From Burkholderiales bacterium (lineage in GTDB: Bacteria; Pseudomonadota; Gammaproteobacteria; Burkholderiales; SG8-41): a stretch of DNA of 64,000 nucleotides. Location: contig DATAJS010000032.1 in NCBI GenBank assembly GCA_036262035.1, positions 248,001-312,000 of the forward strand, in the 5' to 3' direction. This document shows, piece by piece, positions 8,497 through 16,706 of this stretch. A program made the position numbers and the translations under genes. Under the pieces are notes generated by a model, which saw nothing but the letters and a program-made list of their open reading frames with translations, did no database searches and had not been told where the DNA came from. Position 1 is the stretch's first letter. Each line of letters opens with the position of its first letter.

Positions 8497-9795
8497 ATGG
8501 CTACACGTACTGGCGCCCCGCCCCTGCACCGCCTCACCGCGAGCGAGATCGTCCAAGCGATCCGTTCGGGCGACGCGACGTGCGAGGCGGTCGCGCGCTC
8601 GTGCCTCGAGCGCATCGCGGAGCGCGACGGCGACGTGCAGGCGTGGCAGTACGTCGATCCGGACCAGGCGATCGCCGCGGCGCGCGCGATGGACCGCGAG
8701 ACCCGGCGCGGGCCCCTCTACGGGGTGCCGTTCAACGTCAAGGACATCATCGACACGAGCGACATGCCGACCGAGTACGGCTCGCCCATCTACGCCGGCT
8801 TCCGGCCGCGGGCCGACGCCGCGTGTGTCGCGCTCAGCCGCAAGGCCGGCGCGGTGCTGCTCGGCAAAGCGGTGACCGTGGAGTTCGCGAACCGCCATCC
8901 TTCGAAGACGCGCAATCCGCTGGACCTCGCACGCACGCCCGGCGGCTCGTCGAGCGGGTCCGCGGCCTCGGTGGCCGACTACATGGTGCCCGTATCGATC
9001 GGCTCGCAGGGCACCAGCTCGACGGTCAAGCCCGCTTCGTACTGCGGCGTCTTCGGCTACCGTCCGACGTGGGGCGAGCTGCGCTGTGCAGGCGTGAAGG
9101 AAGCTTCCAGCTCGTTCGACACGTTGGGTCTCTTCGCGCGCTCGATCGACGACATCGCCCTGCATCGCGACGTGCTGCTCGGCGCCGAGCCGACGCCGCT
9201 AACCAAGCGCGCCAGCGCGCCGCGCATCGCGTTCTGCCGCACGCACTTCTGGGACCTCCTCGAGCCGTCGACGCGCACACTGCTGGAAGGCGCCGCGGAT
9301 CAACTGCGCCGCGCGGGCGCCGCGGTCGAAGACCTCGATCTGCCGAGCGTCTTCGAAGAAGCCGCCGAAGCGCGCGGCCTCATCGCCGGCTTCGAGTTCG
9401 CGCTCAATTACACGTGGGAGATCGAGCATCACTGGGACCGGTTGAGCGAGACGCTGCGCAACGGCCGCATCAGGGACGGCGTGTCGTGCACCTACGACGA
9501 TTACGTGCAGGCGCGTAGCGTGGTGGAGCATTGCCGCGCGCTGATCGCGCAGTTGCTCGAGCCCTACGACGCGGTTCTGGCCGCCCCTGGAACGGGTGAG
9601 GCGCCGATCGGATTCTCGACCACCGGCAGCTCGAAGCCCGCGCTGATCTGGACGACCATGCACCTGCCTGCGATTTCCATCCCGGTCTTTCGCGGCCCCG
9701 CCGGCCTGCCCGTCGGCGCGCTCGTCGTGGGCAAGCGCAGCCGCGATCGCGAGCTGCTTGCAGCGGCAGACTGGATTTACCGCGCGCTCGGCTGA
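8497..9795 (+). CDS. Amidase (amidase-signature family)
   Basis: 432 residues from ATG 8497 (alternatives: ATG 8491 and GTG 8467 in frame). The amidase-signature Ser-cisSer-Lys triad is visible: Lys in PFNVKDIID, cis-Ser in GGSSSGSAAS and nucleophile Ser in GSQGTSSTVKPASYCG, where the usual GTDTGGS has become GSQGTSS, so the nucleophile is kept but its loop differs. It hydrolyses an amide to acid and ammonia; the substrate is unknown. The downstream Bug genes on the same strand suggest uptake and breakdown of an amide compound. The bases just upstream (8481-8490, CATACTATACT-like) look like a -10 box, which is why I prefer the later start. Confidence 0.88.
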   Translation: MATRTGAPPLHRLTASEIVQAIRSGDATCEAVARSCLERIAERDGDVQAWQYVDPDQAIAAARAMDRETRRGPLYGVPFNVKDIIDTSDMPTEYGSPIYAGFRPRADAACVALSRKAGAVLLGKAVTVEFANRHPSKTRNPLDLARTPGGSSSGSAASVADYMVPVSIGSQGTSSTVKPASYCGVFGYRPTWGELRCAGVKEASSSFDTLGLFARSIDDIALHRDVLLGAEPTPLTKRASAPRIAFCRTHFWDLLEPSTRTLLEGAADQLRRAGAAVEDLDLPSVFEEAAEARGLIAGFEFALNYTWEIEHHWDRLSETLRNGRIRDGVSCTYDDYVQARSVVEHCRALIAQLLEPYDAVLAAPGTGEAPIGFSTTGSSKPALIWTTMHLPAISIPVFRGPAGLPVGALVVGKRSRDRELLAAADWIYRALG

Positions 9796-9863
9796 ACGCG
9801 CATTCACCCGAACATAAAACAACAACAGCGAATCCATCGCTGGTAACCGAGGAGAGAACTGCC

Positions 9864-10847
9864 TTGTACGTGCTCAGGACCCTTGCGCTGCTCGCGCTTA
9901 CGACGTGCGGCGCGATCGACGCTGCGAATGCGGCGTCGTCGACCGCCCCCGCTTTTCCAACCAAACCGGTCAGGGTGCTCGTCGGATTCGCACCCGGCGG
10001 CGGCAGCGACACGCTCGCGAGGCTCGTCGCACCTCGCCTGAGCGAGTTGCTCGGCCAGCCCCTCGTGGTCGACAACCGGCCCGGCGCGAACGGCGTGATC
10101 GCGATGGAGCTCGCGGCCAAATCGCCGGCCGACGGCTACACGCTGATGATCGCGTCCGGCAGCTCGGTCGTCAGCGCGACCCTGGTGACCAAGGTCGACT
10201 TCGACATCAACAAGGCGTTCGCGCCGATCTCGCTGCTCGCGAAGCAGCCGTACGTACTGATGGTGTCGCAGTCGCTACCCGTCAACGACGTGAAAGGGCT
10301 CGTGAGCTACGCCAAGAGCAAGCCCGGCGCGCTCAACTACGGTTCGTCCGGCCATGGATCGTCGGCCCATCTCGGGATGGAGCTCTTCAAGCAGATGGCC
10401 GGCGTCGAGATGACGCACATCGCGTACAAAGGCATCGGTCCGGCGATCACCGAGCTCGTCGGCGGCCAGATCCAGCTCCTGTTCGGCAGTGCGGTGTCGG
10501 CCGGCGCCGCGGTCAAGACCGGCAAGGTCCGCGCGCTCGCGGTCACCAGCGCGCGCCGCGCCAAAGCGCTGCCGGAGCTCCCGACGATCGCCGAGTCCGG
10601 AGTGCCGAAGTTCGATCTCACCGGCTGGTATGGGCTCGTCGCGCCCGCGGGCGTTCCGCACCCGATCGTCACGCAGCTCAACCAGGCCGTCGCGCGCGCC
10701 TTGAGCGTTCCGGAAGTTCAAAGCCGCCTGAGCACCGACGGTTCCGAAGCCGCGGCCGGCACGCCGGCGCAGTTCGCAGAAACCATCGCGCAGGAGATCC
10801 AGAAATGGAGAAAGCTCATGCAGCAGACGCATCTGAAGCTGCAGTGA
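9864..10847 (+). CDS. Bug-family (TctC) tripartite tricarboxylate substrate-binding protein 1
   Basis: 327 residues from TTG 9864 with a good ribosome-binding site (GAGGAGAG, 9849-9856). Signal peptide to about residue 25. Bug landmarks: KPVRVLVGFAPGGGSDTLAR, then LGQPLVVDNRPGANG and SPADGYTLM, and the late GWYGLVAPAGVPHP. These periplasmic proteins bind carboxylates or related small molecules; most Bug paralogues have no dedicated permease and none is present here. It heads a run of three Bug genes followed by an amidase, all overlapping or close, so they are probably one operon serving one catabolic route. Confidence 0.93.
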   Translation: MYVLRTLALLALTTCGAIDAANAASSTAPAFPTKPVRVLVGFAPGGGSDTLARLVAPRLSELLGQPLVVDNRPGANGVIAMELAAKSPADGYTLMIASGSSVVSATLVTKVDFDINKAFAPISLLAKQPYVLMVSQSLPVNDVKGLVSYAKSKPGALNYGSSGHGSSAHLGMELFKQMAGVEMTHIAYKGIGPAITELVGGQIQLLFGSAVSAGAAVKTGKVRALAVTSARRAKALPELPTIAESGVPKFDLTGWYGLVAPAGVPHPIVTQLNQAVARALSVPEVQSRLSTDGSEAAAGTPAQFAETIAQEIQKWRKLMQQTHLKLQ

Positions 10848-11812
10848 TGAGCGCCTTGCTGTATTCGAACCTCATCGCATCGCTGCTGCTCGTCGCTGCG
10901 CCCGCCGGCGCGCAGACCTATCCGGCCAAGCCGATCCGCGTGGTCGTGCCGTTCGCGCCGGGCGGCGGCACCGACGCTCACACGCGCACCGTCGGACAAA
11001 AGCTCAGCGAGCGCTGGGGGCAGCCGGTGCTGGTCGACAACCGCAGCGGCGCGAACGGGAACATCGGCGCCGCGCTGGTCGCGAAGTCGCCCGCGGACGG
11101 CTACACACTGATGGCGACGTCGGGTTCGTTCGCGACCAATCCGGGCGTTTACGATTCCCTGCCGTTCGATCCGATCAGGAGCTTCGACGCGGTCGCCATG
11201 CTGTCGCCGACGTATTACGCGGTCGTGGTGCCGCAGGCGTTGCCGATCCATACGCTCAAGGAGCTCATCGAGCTCGGCCGCAAGAGCAACGGCAAGCTCA
11301 CCGCGGCGATCTCGGGCATCGGCAGCCCGTCGCACCTCGCGGGCGAGCTGTTCCGCACGATGACGAAGACGAGCTTCGTCAGCGTTCCATACCGGGGAAC
11401 CGGCCCGGCGCTGACCGATCTCCTCGCGGGCCAGGCCGACCTGATGTTCTGCGACTCGCTCGCGGCCGCACCGCACGTCAAGGCCGGCAAGCTGAAAGCG
11501 CTCGCCGTGTCGTCGCTGAAACGCATTCCGACCTTGCCCGACGTGCCGCCGGCGGCCGAAGCGGGCGTGCCGGGCTTCGAAGCGATCAGCTGGAGCGGAC
11601 TGTTCGCCCCGGCGGGAACGCCGCGTTCGATCGTCAAGCAGCTCAACAGCGAGATCAACGCGATCCTGCGACTGCCGGACGTCCAGCAGCGCCTCTACAG
11701 CGACGGCACCGCGTTCGGCGAGAACACGCCCGAATGGATGGCTGCGTTCGTCAAACGCGAGATCGAGAAGTGGACCAGGGTGGCGAAGGCCTCCGGTACG
11801 CGCGCCGAATGA
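10847..11812 (+). CDS. Bug-family substrate-binding protein 2
   Basis: 321 residues. The ATG at 10847 overlaps the previous stop (TGATG), so translation is coupled. Signal peptide ends near PAGAQTYPAKP (residues 17-27). Family motifs include VVPFAPGGGTDAHTR, LVDNRSGANGNIG and SPADGYTLMA, with the closing ISWSGLFAPAGTPRS. It shares roughly the same architecture as its two neighbours but only modest identity, so they are old paralogues rather than a fresh triplication. It is a periplasmic ligand-binding protein; the ligand is unknown. Confidence 0.93.
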   Translation: MSALLYSNLIASLLLVAAPAGAQTYPAKPIRVVVPFAPGGGTDAHTRTVGQKLSERWGQPVLVDNRSGANGNIGAALVAKSPADGYTLMATSGSFATNPGVYDSLPFDPIRSFDAVAMLSPTYYAVVVPQALPIHTLKELIELGRKSNGKLTAAISGIGSPSHLAGELFRTMTKTSFVSVPYRGTGPALTDLLAGQADLMFCDSLAAAPHVKAGKLKALAVSSLKRIPTLPDVPPAAEAGVPGFEAISWSGLFAPAGTPRSIVKQLNSEINAILRLPDVQQRLYSDGTAFGENTPEWMAAFVKREIEKWTRVAKASGTRAE

Positions 11813-11825
11813 AAGGGAATCGTGC

Positions 11826-12803
11826 ATGACCCGCAATCGCATACCGCGCATCGCCGGCGCACTGCTCGCGCTCGCGTGGGCCGCTGCGGCCGGCGCCCAA
11901 GGCTATCCGGCGAAACCGGTGCGCGTCATCGTGCCCATCGCCCCCGGCGGCGGACAGGATTTCGTCGCGCGCATGGTGGGGCAGAAGCTCACCGCGGCGT
12001 TCGGACAGCAATTCATCATCGACAACCGGCCCGGCGCGGGCGGCATCATCGGCACGCAGCTCGCGGTGAAATCGCCGCCCGACGGCTACACGCTCGTCCT
12101 GGTCGCCGCGAGCTACACCGCGCAGCCGAGCCTGTACTCGAAGCTGCCGTACGACGCGGTGAAGGACCTCGCGCCGATCACCCAGCTGGGCGGCGCGCCC
12201 TACCTGCTCGTGGTCAATCCAACGGTGCCCGCGAAGAGCGTCAGGGAGTTCGTCGCGCTGGCGAAATCGAGCCGGGGCAAGCTCACCTACGGATCGTCGG
12301 GCAGCGGCGAGATGAGCAATCTCTCGATGGAGCTCCTCAAGACGCTCGCCGGCTTCGACGCGGTACACGTTCCCTATAAGGGTGCGGCGCCGGCATTGGC
12401 CGCGGCGATCTCGGGCGAAGTCGATGCGTTCTTTCCTTCGATCACCTCCGGAATGCCGCACGTCAGGAGCGGCAAGGCGCGCGTGCTGGCGGTGACGACC
12501 GCCAAACGCGCCGCGCTCCTGCCCGAAGTTCCGACCATCGCGGAATCCGGATTTCCGGGTTACGACGTGAGCGGCTGGTACGGCCTGCTCGCGCCGGCGG
12601 GAACGCCGAACGAGATCGTGAACCGGCTGCAGCAGGAAGTCGCGAAGATCCTGGACCTGCCCGACGTCCGGGACATGCAGACCGCGAACGGGCGCGTACC
12701 GACACCGGGCGGCAACACGCCGCAATCGTTCGCCGCGAACATCCAGGCGGAGATCGCGCGCTGGGCGAAAGTCATCAAACGCGCCGGCATACGGCTGGAG
12801 TGA
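11826..12803 (+). CDS. Bug-family substrate-binding protein 3
   Basis: 325 residues, ATG 11826, 13 bp after the previous stop, with GAAAGGGAAT upstream. Signal peptide to about residue 22 (ending AAGAQG). Motifs: VIVPIAPGGGQDFVARM, IIDNRPGAGGIIGTQ and SPPDGYTLVL, then VSGWYGLLAPAGTPNE. It is the third Bug protein of the run and lies directly before the amidase-AtzG fusion gene, whose start region overlaps its stop. Function: high-affinity periplasmic capture of a small organic acid or amide, by family. Confidence 0.93.
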   Translation: MTRNRIPRIAGALLALAWAAAAGAQGYPAKPVRVIVPIAPGGGQDFVARMVGQKLTAAFGQQFIIDNRPGAGGIIGTQLAVKSPPDGYTLVLVAASYTAQPSLYSKLPYDAVKDLAPITQLGGAPYLLVVNPTVPAKSVREFVALAKSSRGKLTYGSSGSGEMSNLSMELLKTLAGFDAVHVPYKGAAPALAAAISGEVDAFFPSITSGMPHVRSGKARVLAVTTAKRAALLPEVPTIAESGFPGYDVSGWYGLLAPAGTPNEIVNRLQQEVAKILDLPDVRDMQTANGRVPTPGGNTPQSFAANIQAEIARWAKVIKRAGIRLE

Positions 12804-12808
12804 CAGTA

Positions 12809-14461
12809 ATGCGCGACCTTCACGACCTCACGATCGCGGCCGCGGCGAAGCTCATCGCCGCACGGGAAATCTCGCCGGTGGAGCTCACGCGCTCCCTGCT
12901 CGAGCGCATCGACGCGCTCGATCCGCAGGTGCGGGCGTTCCTCACGGTCACCGCCGACCGCGCGCTGGACGATGCTCGCAGCGCCGGGCGCGAGATCGCC
13001 GCGGGGCGCAATCGCGGTCCGCTGCACGGCATACCGATCGGTCTGAAGGACATCTATTACACCGGCGGCATACGCACGACCGCACATTCGAAGGTCGCGA
13101 GCGATTTCACGCCCGCCTTCGACGCGACCACCACGCGCAAGCTCGCGGAGGCCGGCGCGATACTGATGGGCAAGACCGCGACCCACGAGTTCGCGCACGG
13201 CGGGCCGTGCTTCGATCTGCCGTGGCCGCCTGCGCGCAATCCGTGGAACCTCGCGCATTTCACCGGCGGATCGAGCAGCGGCTCCGCCGCGGCCATCGCC
13301 GCCGGATTCGTATTCGCGGCCCTGGGCACCGACACCGGCGGCTCGATCCGCAAGCCCGCGTCGTATTGCGGCGTCGTCGGCATCAAGCCCACTTACGGCC
13401 GCGTGAGCCGCTACGGCGTCATTCCGAATTCGTTCTCGCTCGATCATTGCGGTCCGCTCGCGTGGACCGTCGAAGACTGCGCGATCACGCTCGGCGCGAT
13501 CGCCGGCTACGACGCCAACGACCCCGCCAGCGCGGACGTGCCGGTGCCCGACTACCGTCGAGCGCTGACCGGCGACATCAGGGGCCTGAGGATCGGCGTG
13601 CTGCGCCATCTCTGGGAAGAAGACGTCCCGATCGGCGCGGAGCTCGCGCACGCGACCGACGCAGCGATCGCGGTGCTCGAGAAGCTCGGTGCGCGCATCG
13701 AGACCGCGCGCATCGCGCGAGCCCAGGAGTATTACGACGCGAAGATGATCATCGGCGAGACCGAGGCGTTCGCCATCCATCAGCGCGACTTCCAGCGGCG
13801 GCCGCAGGATTACGGCGCCCACTACATCGGCCGCGTGCTCATCGCGTGTCTCTTCCAGAGCGCCGATTACATGCGCGCCCAGCGCCAGCGCCGGCGCCTG
13901 GTGCGCGCGATGCAGCCGCTGTACGAACGTTACGACGCGCTGCTGACGCCGGGGCTGGACGCCGCGCCGGTGCTCGCGCCGGACCGGAAAGGCTTCTGGG
14001 ACAACTGGCAGACGCCGAACATACCGACGGTCTTCGACGTCACCGGAGACCCGGCGATCGTGGTGTGCAGCGGGTTCGCGAAGAACGGCCTGCCGCTCGG
14101 GTTGCAGATCGCCGGCCGCCCCTTCGACGAAGCGACCGTGCTGCGGATTGCGGATGCCTACGAGCGCGCGACGAGCTGGCGCGCCGCGCGGCCGCGCATC
14201 GTACCGGGCGCCCCGCTTCCGCCGGTAGAGCCCGCGCCTCACGCGCATTCATCGCAACCGCAGGACCCGCACACGCGCGTGTGGGTGGAAGCGCTGTGCA
14301 AGCGCGCCGGTCTGGACCTGCCCGAGCACCTGCTGCTTCAGCTTTGCGAAGCGGCCCCGTATGCGCAGGCGATGGTCGACCGCATCCCGATCGGCGAGTG
14401 GGAAGACGAGCCGGCGAACGTCTTCAACCTGACGCCGGTGCGCTCGCCGATCAGAAGTTGA
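12809..14461 (+). CDS. Amidase (GatA/AtzE-like) with fused AtzG/GatC-like C-terminal domain
   Basis: 550 residues from ATG 12809, placed 8 bases after GGAG at 12797-12800; a GTG at 12800 is possible but less well placed. The amidase-signature core covers residues 1-470: Lys in GIPIGLKDIYYT, cis-Ser in GGSSSGSAAAIAAG and nucleophile Ser in GTDTGGSIRKPASYCG, so the triad is complete. After a linker (HSSQPQDPHTRVW) the last ~70 residues read like the small AtzG/GatC-type protein, ending IGEWEDEPANVFN, where EDEPANVF is the usual AtzG tail. AtzG normally is a separate chain that holds the amidase AtzE; here both are one polypeptide. It probably belongs to the upstream Bug operon. Confidence 0.85.
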   Translation: MRDLHDLTIAAAAKLIAAREISPVELTRSLLERIDALDPQVRAFLTVTADRALDDARSAGREIAAGRNRGPLHGIPIGLKDIYYTGGIRTTAHSKVASDFTPAFDATTTRKLAEAGAILMGKTATHEFAHGGPCFDLPWPPARNPWNLAHFTGGSSSGSAAAIAAGFVFAALGTDTGGSIRKPASYCGVVGIKPTYGRVSRYGVIPNSFSLDHCGPLAWTVEDCAITLGAIAGYDANDPASADVPVPDYRRALTGDIRGLRIGVLRHLWEEDVPIGAELAHATDAAIAVLEKLGARIETARIARAQEYYDAKMIIGETEAFAIHQRDFQRRPQDYGAHYIGRVLIACLFQSADYMRAQRQRRRLVRAMQPLYERYDALLTPGLDAAPVLAPDRKGFWDNWQTPNIPTVFDVTGDPAIVVCSGFAKNGLPLGLQIAGRPFDEATVLRIADAYERATSWRAARPRIVPGAPLPPVEPAPHAHSSQPQDPHTRVWVEALCKRAGLDLPEHLLLQLCEAAPYAQAMVDRIPIGEWEDEPANVFNLTPVRSPIRS

Positions 14462-14942
14462 TCGTGACGGTGATCGCGTCGGTGTAGGTGCCGGTCGGCA
14501 CGGACTGGCCGCTGCGGATGCGGCCGTACACGGTGTGCACCGTTGCCGCGCCGGTCCCGCTGCCGCGGGAGAGGTTGCTGCCTCCGGTCCCGTCGCCCCA
14601 GATCGAGGTGCGGCCGGCATCGTTGTACAGGTTGTAGGTGAGCCCGTTCCCGCCGGCCGTCATGCTGCGTCCGCTGTAGGTCGCGCCCGCGCCCGTTCCC
14701 ACGCTCATGGCGATCGTATACGGGGCTCCGGCCGAGCACGTCGCGGTGACGGTGCTCGTCACGTCGATGGGGGCGTTGATCGGGTTCGGGATAGCCGTCC
14801 CGAAGTTCAGCGCGGCCGCCGACATCGTGCAGGTCGGGACGACCGTGCCGCTCACCGTGAAGGTCGTGGTCGCGGTCGCCGCGACGGCCAAGCCGGGGAG
14901 CACGAGTCCGAGCACTACCAGCCAACGCACGTATGCAGTCAT
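14451..14942 (-). CDS. Spore-coat-U (SCPU) domain secreted protein
   Basis: 163 residues. Signal peptide 1-22 (ending AVAA), then a single SCPU domain: TFTVSGTVVPTCTMSAAALNFG, with paired Cys (about residues 38 and 69), DVTSTVTATCSAG, and the closing PTGTYTDAITVTINF. Such proteins are pilin-like subunits of Csu-type chaperone-usher systems, but no chaperone, usher or second SCPU gene is nearby. It converges on the amidase gene and overlaps its last 11 bases. Either the rest of the system is elsewhere or this is a leftover orphan. It lies directly downstream of a Bug gene on the same strand, 7 bp away. Confidence 0.85.
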   Translation of the reverse strand: MTAYVRWLVVLGLVLPGLAVAATATTTFTVSGTVVPTCTMSAAALNFGTAIPNPINAPIDVTSTVTATCSAGAPYTIAMSVGTGAGATYSGRSMTAGGNGLTYNLYNDAGRTSIWGDGTGGSNLSRGSGTGAATVHTVYGRIRSGQSVPTGTYTDAITVTINF

Positions 14943-14949
14943 GTCGCCC

Positions 14950-15912
14950 TCACTGCGGCTCGATCTTCGCGGCCTTGACCACCCGCGCCCACTGGGCGGT
15001 CTCCTGCCGTATCACTTCCGACATCCGGCTGGGGCTCATCGTATAGGGCTCGCTGCCTTCGGCCAGGAGGCGCTCGCGCACGTCGGGCGCCTGTGCGGCT
15101 TTCGCGATCTCCGCGTTCAACCTGGAGACGATGTCGGGCGGCGTTCCGGCGGGCGCGAGCATGCCGACCCAGAGGTTGAAGACGACGCCCGGAAAGCCCG
15201 CCTCGCCCATCGTTGGAAGCTCCGGCGCCGCGGCCGAGCGGCGCTCGCTCGTGACCGCGAGCGCGCGCAGCTTGCCGGCTTTCACCTGCGCCATGGACGG
15301 CGCGAGATTGTTGAACATGAGCTGCACCTGCCCGCCGATGAGGTCGGACATCGCGGGCCCGTTCCCTTTGTAGGGCACGTGCGTGATCGCGATCTTCGCT
15401 TCGACCCGAAAGAGCTCGGCCGCGATGTGCGACGACGAGCCGGTGCCGGCGGAGGCGTAATCGAGCTGTCCGGCGCGCGCACGCGCGATCGCCACGAGAT
15501 CCCTGACGCTGCGCGCGGGCAGCGACGGGTGCACGATCAGCACGTTCGGCTGGCCCGCGATCGTGCCCACCGCGACGAGGTCCTTCTGCATGTCCAGCGG
15601 CATCTGCCGGTACAGGCTGGGATTGATCGTGACGGTCGTGTTGGCGCAGCTCATCAGGGTGTAGCCGTTCGCAGGCGCCTTGGCGGTGATGTCGGCGCCG
15701 AGGTTGCCGTTCGCGCCCGGACGGTTGTCGACGAAGAACTGCTGGCCCAGGTTGTCGCTCAACGCTTTGGTCGCGATGCGCGTGACGAAATCCGCCCCGC
15801 CGCCGGCGGGATAGGGGACGATGACCCGCACCGGTTTCGCCGGATAAGCCTGGCTCCACGCCGCTGCGGACAGGAGTAACGCGACCAGCCCCGTAGAGCG
15901 ATGGAACGGCAT
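14950..15912 (-). CDS. Bug-family substrate-binding protein 4
   Basis: 320 residues. Signal peptide ends near AAAWSQAYPAKP. Landmarks: VIVPYPAGGGADFVTRIAT, FFVDNRPGANGNLG and APANGYTLMS, then FNLWVGMLAPAGTPPD. ATG at 15912 follows AGGAGGAGG on the minus strand. Immediately upstream lies the 3' end of another Bug gene (15926-16048), so this was probably a tandem Bug pair that lost one copy. It is a periplasmic ligand-binding protein; no permease genes are near. Confidence 0.93.
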   Translation of the reverse strand: MPFHRSTGLVALLLSAAAWSQAYPAKPVRVIVPYPAGGGADFVTRIATKALSDNLGQQFFVDNRPGANGNLGADITAKAPANGYTLMSCANTTVTINPSLYRQMPLDMQKDLVAVGTIAGQPNVLIVHPSLPARSVRDLVAIARARAGQLDYASAGTGSSSHIAAELFRVEAKIAITHVPYKGNGPAMSDLIGGQVQLMFNNLAPSMAQVKAGKLRALAVTSERRSAAAPELPTMGEAGFPGVVFNLWVGMLAPAGTPPDIVSRLNAEIAKAAQAPDVRERLLAEGSEPYTMSPSRMSEVIRQETAQWARVVKAAKIEPQ

Positions 15913-15925
15913 GCCGACCTCCTCC

Positions 15926-16048
15926 TCAGTCGCCGATGCGCACCCCGGCCTGTTTAATGACGGGGCCCCAGCGGTCGTATTCGGCGCGGATGAAGCGCGA
16001 GAACTCCTCGGGCGTGCTGTAGCGCACCGTTCTGATGTGCGACGCCGA
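15926..16048 (-). pseudogene. 3' remnant of a Bug-family gene
   Basis: On the minus strand, ending with TGA at 15928-15926, the frame reads RYSTPEEFSRFIRAEYDRWG then PVIKQAGVRIGD. This is the standard C-terminal helix of Bug proteins (TPEEF...IRAE...KW..VIK.AG). No signal peptide or PGGG motif is found upstream; instead the ridA gene begins to run through the same DNA in another frame from 16068. About 280 residues have been lost. Confidence 0.75.
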
Positions 16049-16067
16049 TCTCACGGCGGCGCCCGCT

Positions 16068-16523
16068 TCAGCGCCGGACCGCGTCGGCCGGTATGCGCAG
16101 CCGCTCTTTCTCCACGATCGCCTCGCACTCGATCTCGACCAGCATCTCGGGCATCGCGAGGCAGGCCACGCCGATCAGCGTGCTGGTCGGCAGCGGATCC
16201 TTGAAATACTTGAAGCGCTCGTCGATCGCCGCGAAATACGACTTCATGTCGGTCGTATACGTCGTGGTGCGGGTGATGTCCGCCATCGTCGCGCCGACGC
16301 TCTCGAGCGCGATCTGGATCGCGATGCACACCTCCCGGATCTGGCCGCGCATGTCGCCCTTGCACGCGACCTCGCCTTCGAGGGTGCGCGAGGTGCGGCC
16401 GGCGAGATAGACGTGCGCGTGATGGTCCTCGCTCCGGACCACGATGACCGGGGTGTAGATGACCTGCCTGTTGCCGCCGACCTTGTACGAGTTCTCGGGC
16501 GTGACGTAGTAGCGTTCCAGCAT
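16068..16523 (-). CDS. RidA/YjgF-family protein
   Basis: 151 residues from ATG 16523, chosen because AGGAGG lies 4 bases upstream. RidA-type proteins hydrolyse reactive enamine/imine intermediates or act on related catabolic products. Family features: VYLAGRTSRTLEGEVACKGDMRGQ split around the trimer core, IREVCIAIQIALESVGATMADIT, TTYTTDMKSYFAAIDERFKYF and the end VEIECEAIV. The Arg that binds substrate carboxylate in classical RidA (IPADAVRR here) falls at the extreme C-terminus, so it may be a divergent member. It diverges from Bug 5 and may handle an intermediate from the ligand imported there. Confidence 0.85.
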   Translation of the reverse strand: MLERYYVTPENSYKVGGNRQVIYTPVIVVRSEDHHAHVYLAGRTSRTLEGEVACKGDMRGQIREVCIAIQIALESVGATMADITRTTTYTTDMKSYFAAIDERFKYFKDPLPTSTLIGVACLAMPEMLVEIECEAIVEKERLRIPADAVRR

Positions 16524-16638
16524 GAAGCCTCCTGGTGAGGAAGAACGATTGCTGTAGCGAACCGCGGACTGAGGTCGATGGTTGCAGGGACAGTAACATC
16601 GCGGCGCGCTTCGCGCCAACCCGGCCCTTCCGGGCAGC

Positions 16639-16666
16639 GTAAGGATCGGCGGGCGCGCTCGGTCTC
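16639..16666 (+). promoter_or_regulatory. ECF-sigma-like promoter, copy 1 (upstream of Bug 5)
   Basis: GTAAGG at 16639-16644, 16 bases, GGTCTC at 16661-16666. Five other copies with the same 16-base spacing occur in the window (28886, 38505, 38732, 54206, 54975). A transcription start about 16673 would give a leader of about 35 bases to the Bug gene at 16707. Confidence 0.65.
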
Positions 16667-16706
16667 ATGCATGCCGGACCCCACTCGTCATCTCATGAGG
16701 TGTCAC

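Noticed and set aside
16578-16706. Longer N-terminus of Bug 5 reaching back to 16578
   Set aside because: It would run through the promoter motif and has no signal peptide; ATG 16707 follows a ribosome-binding GAGG.
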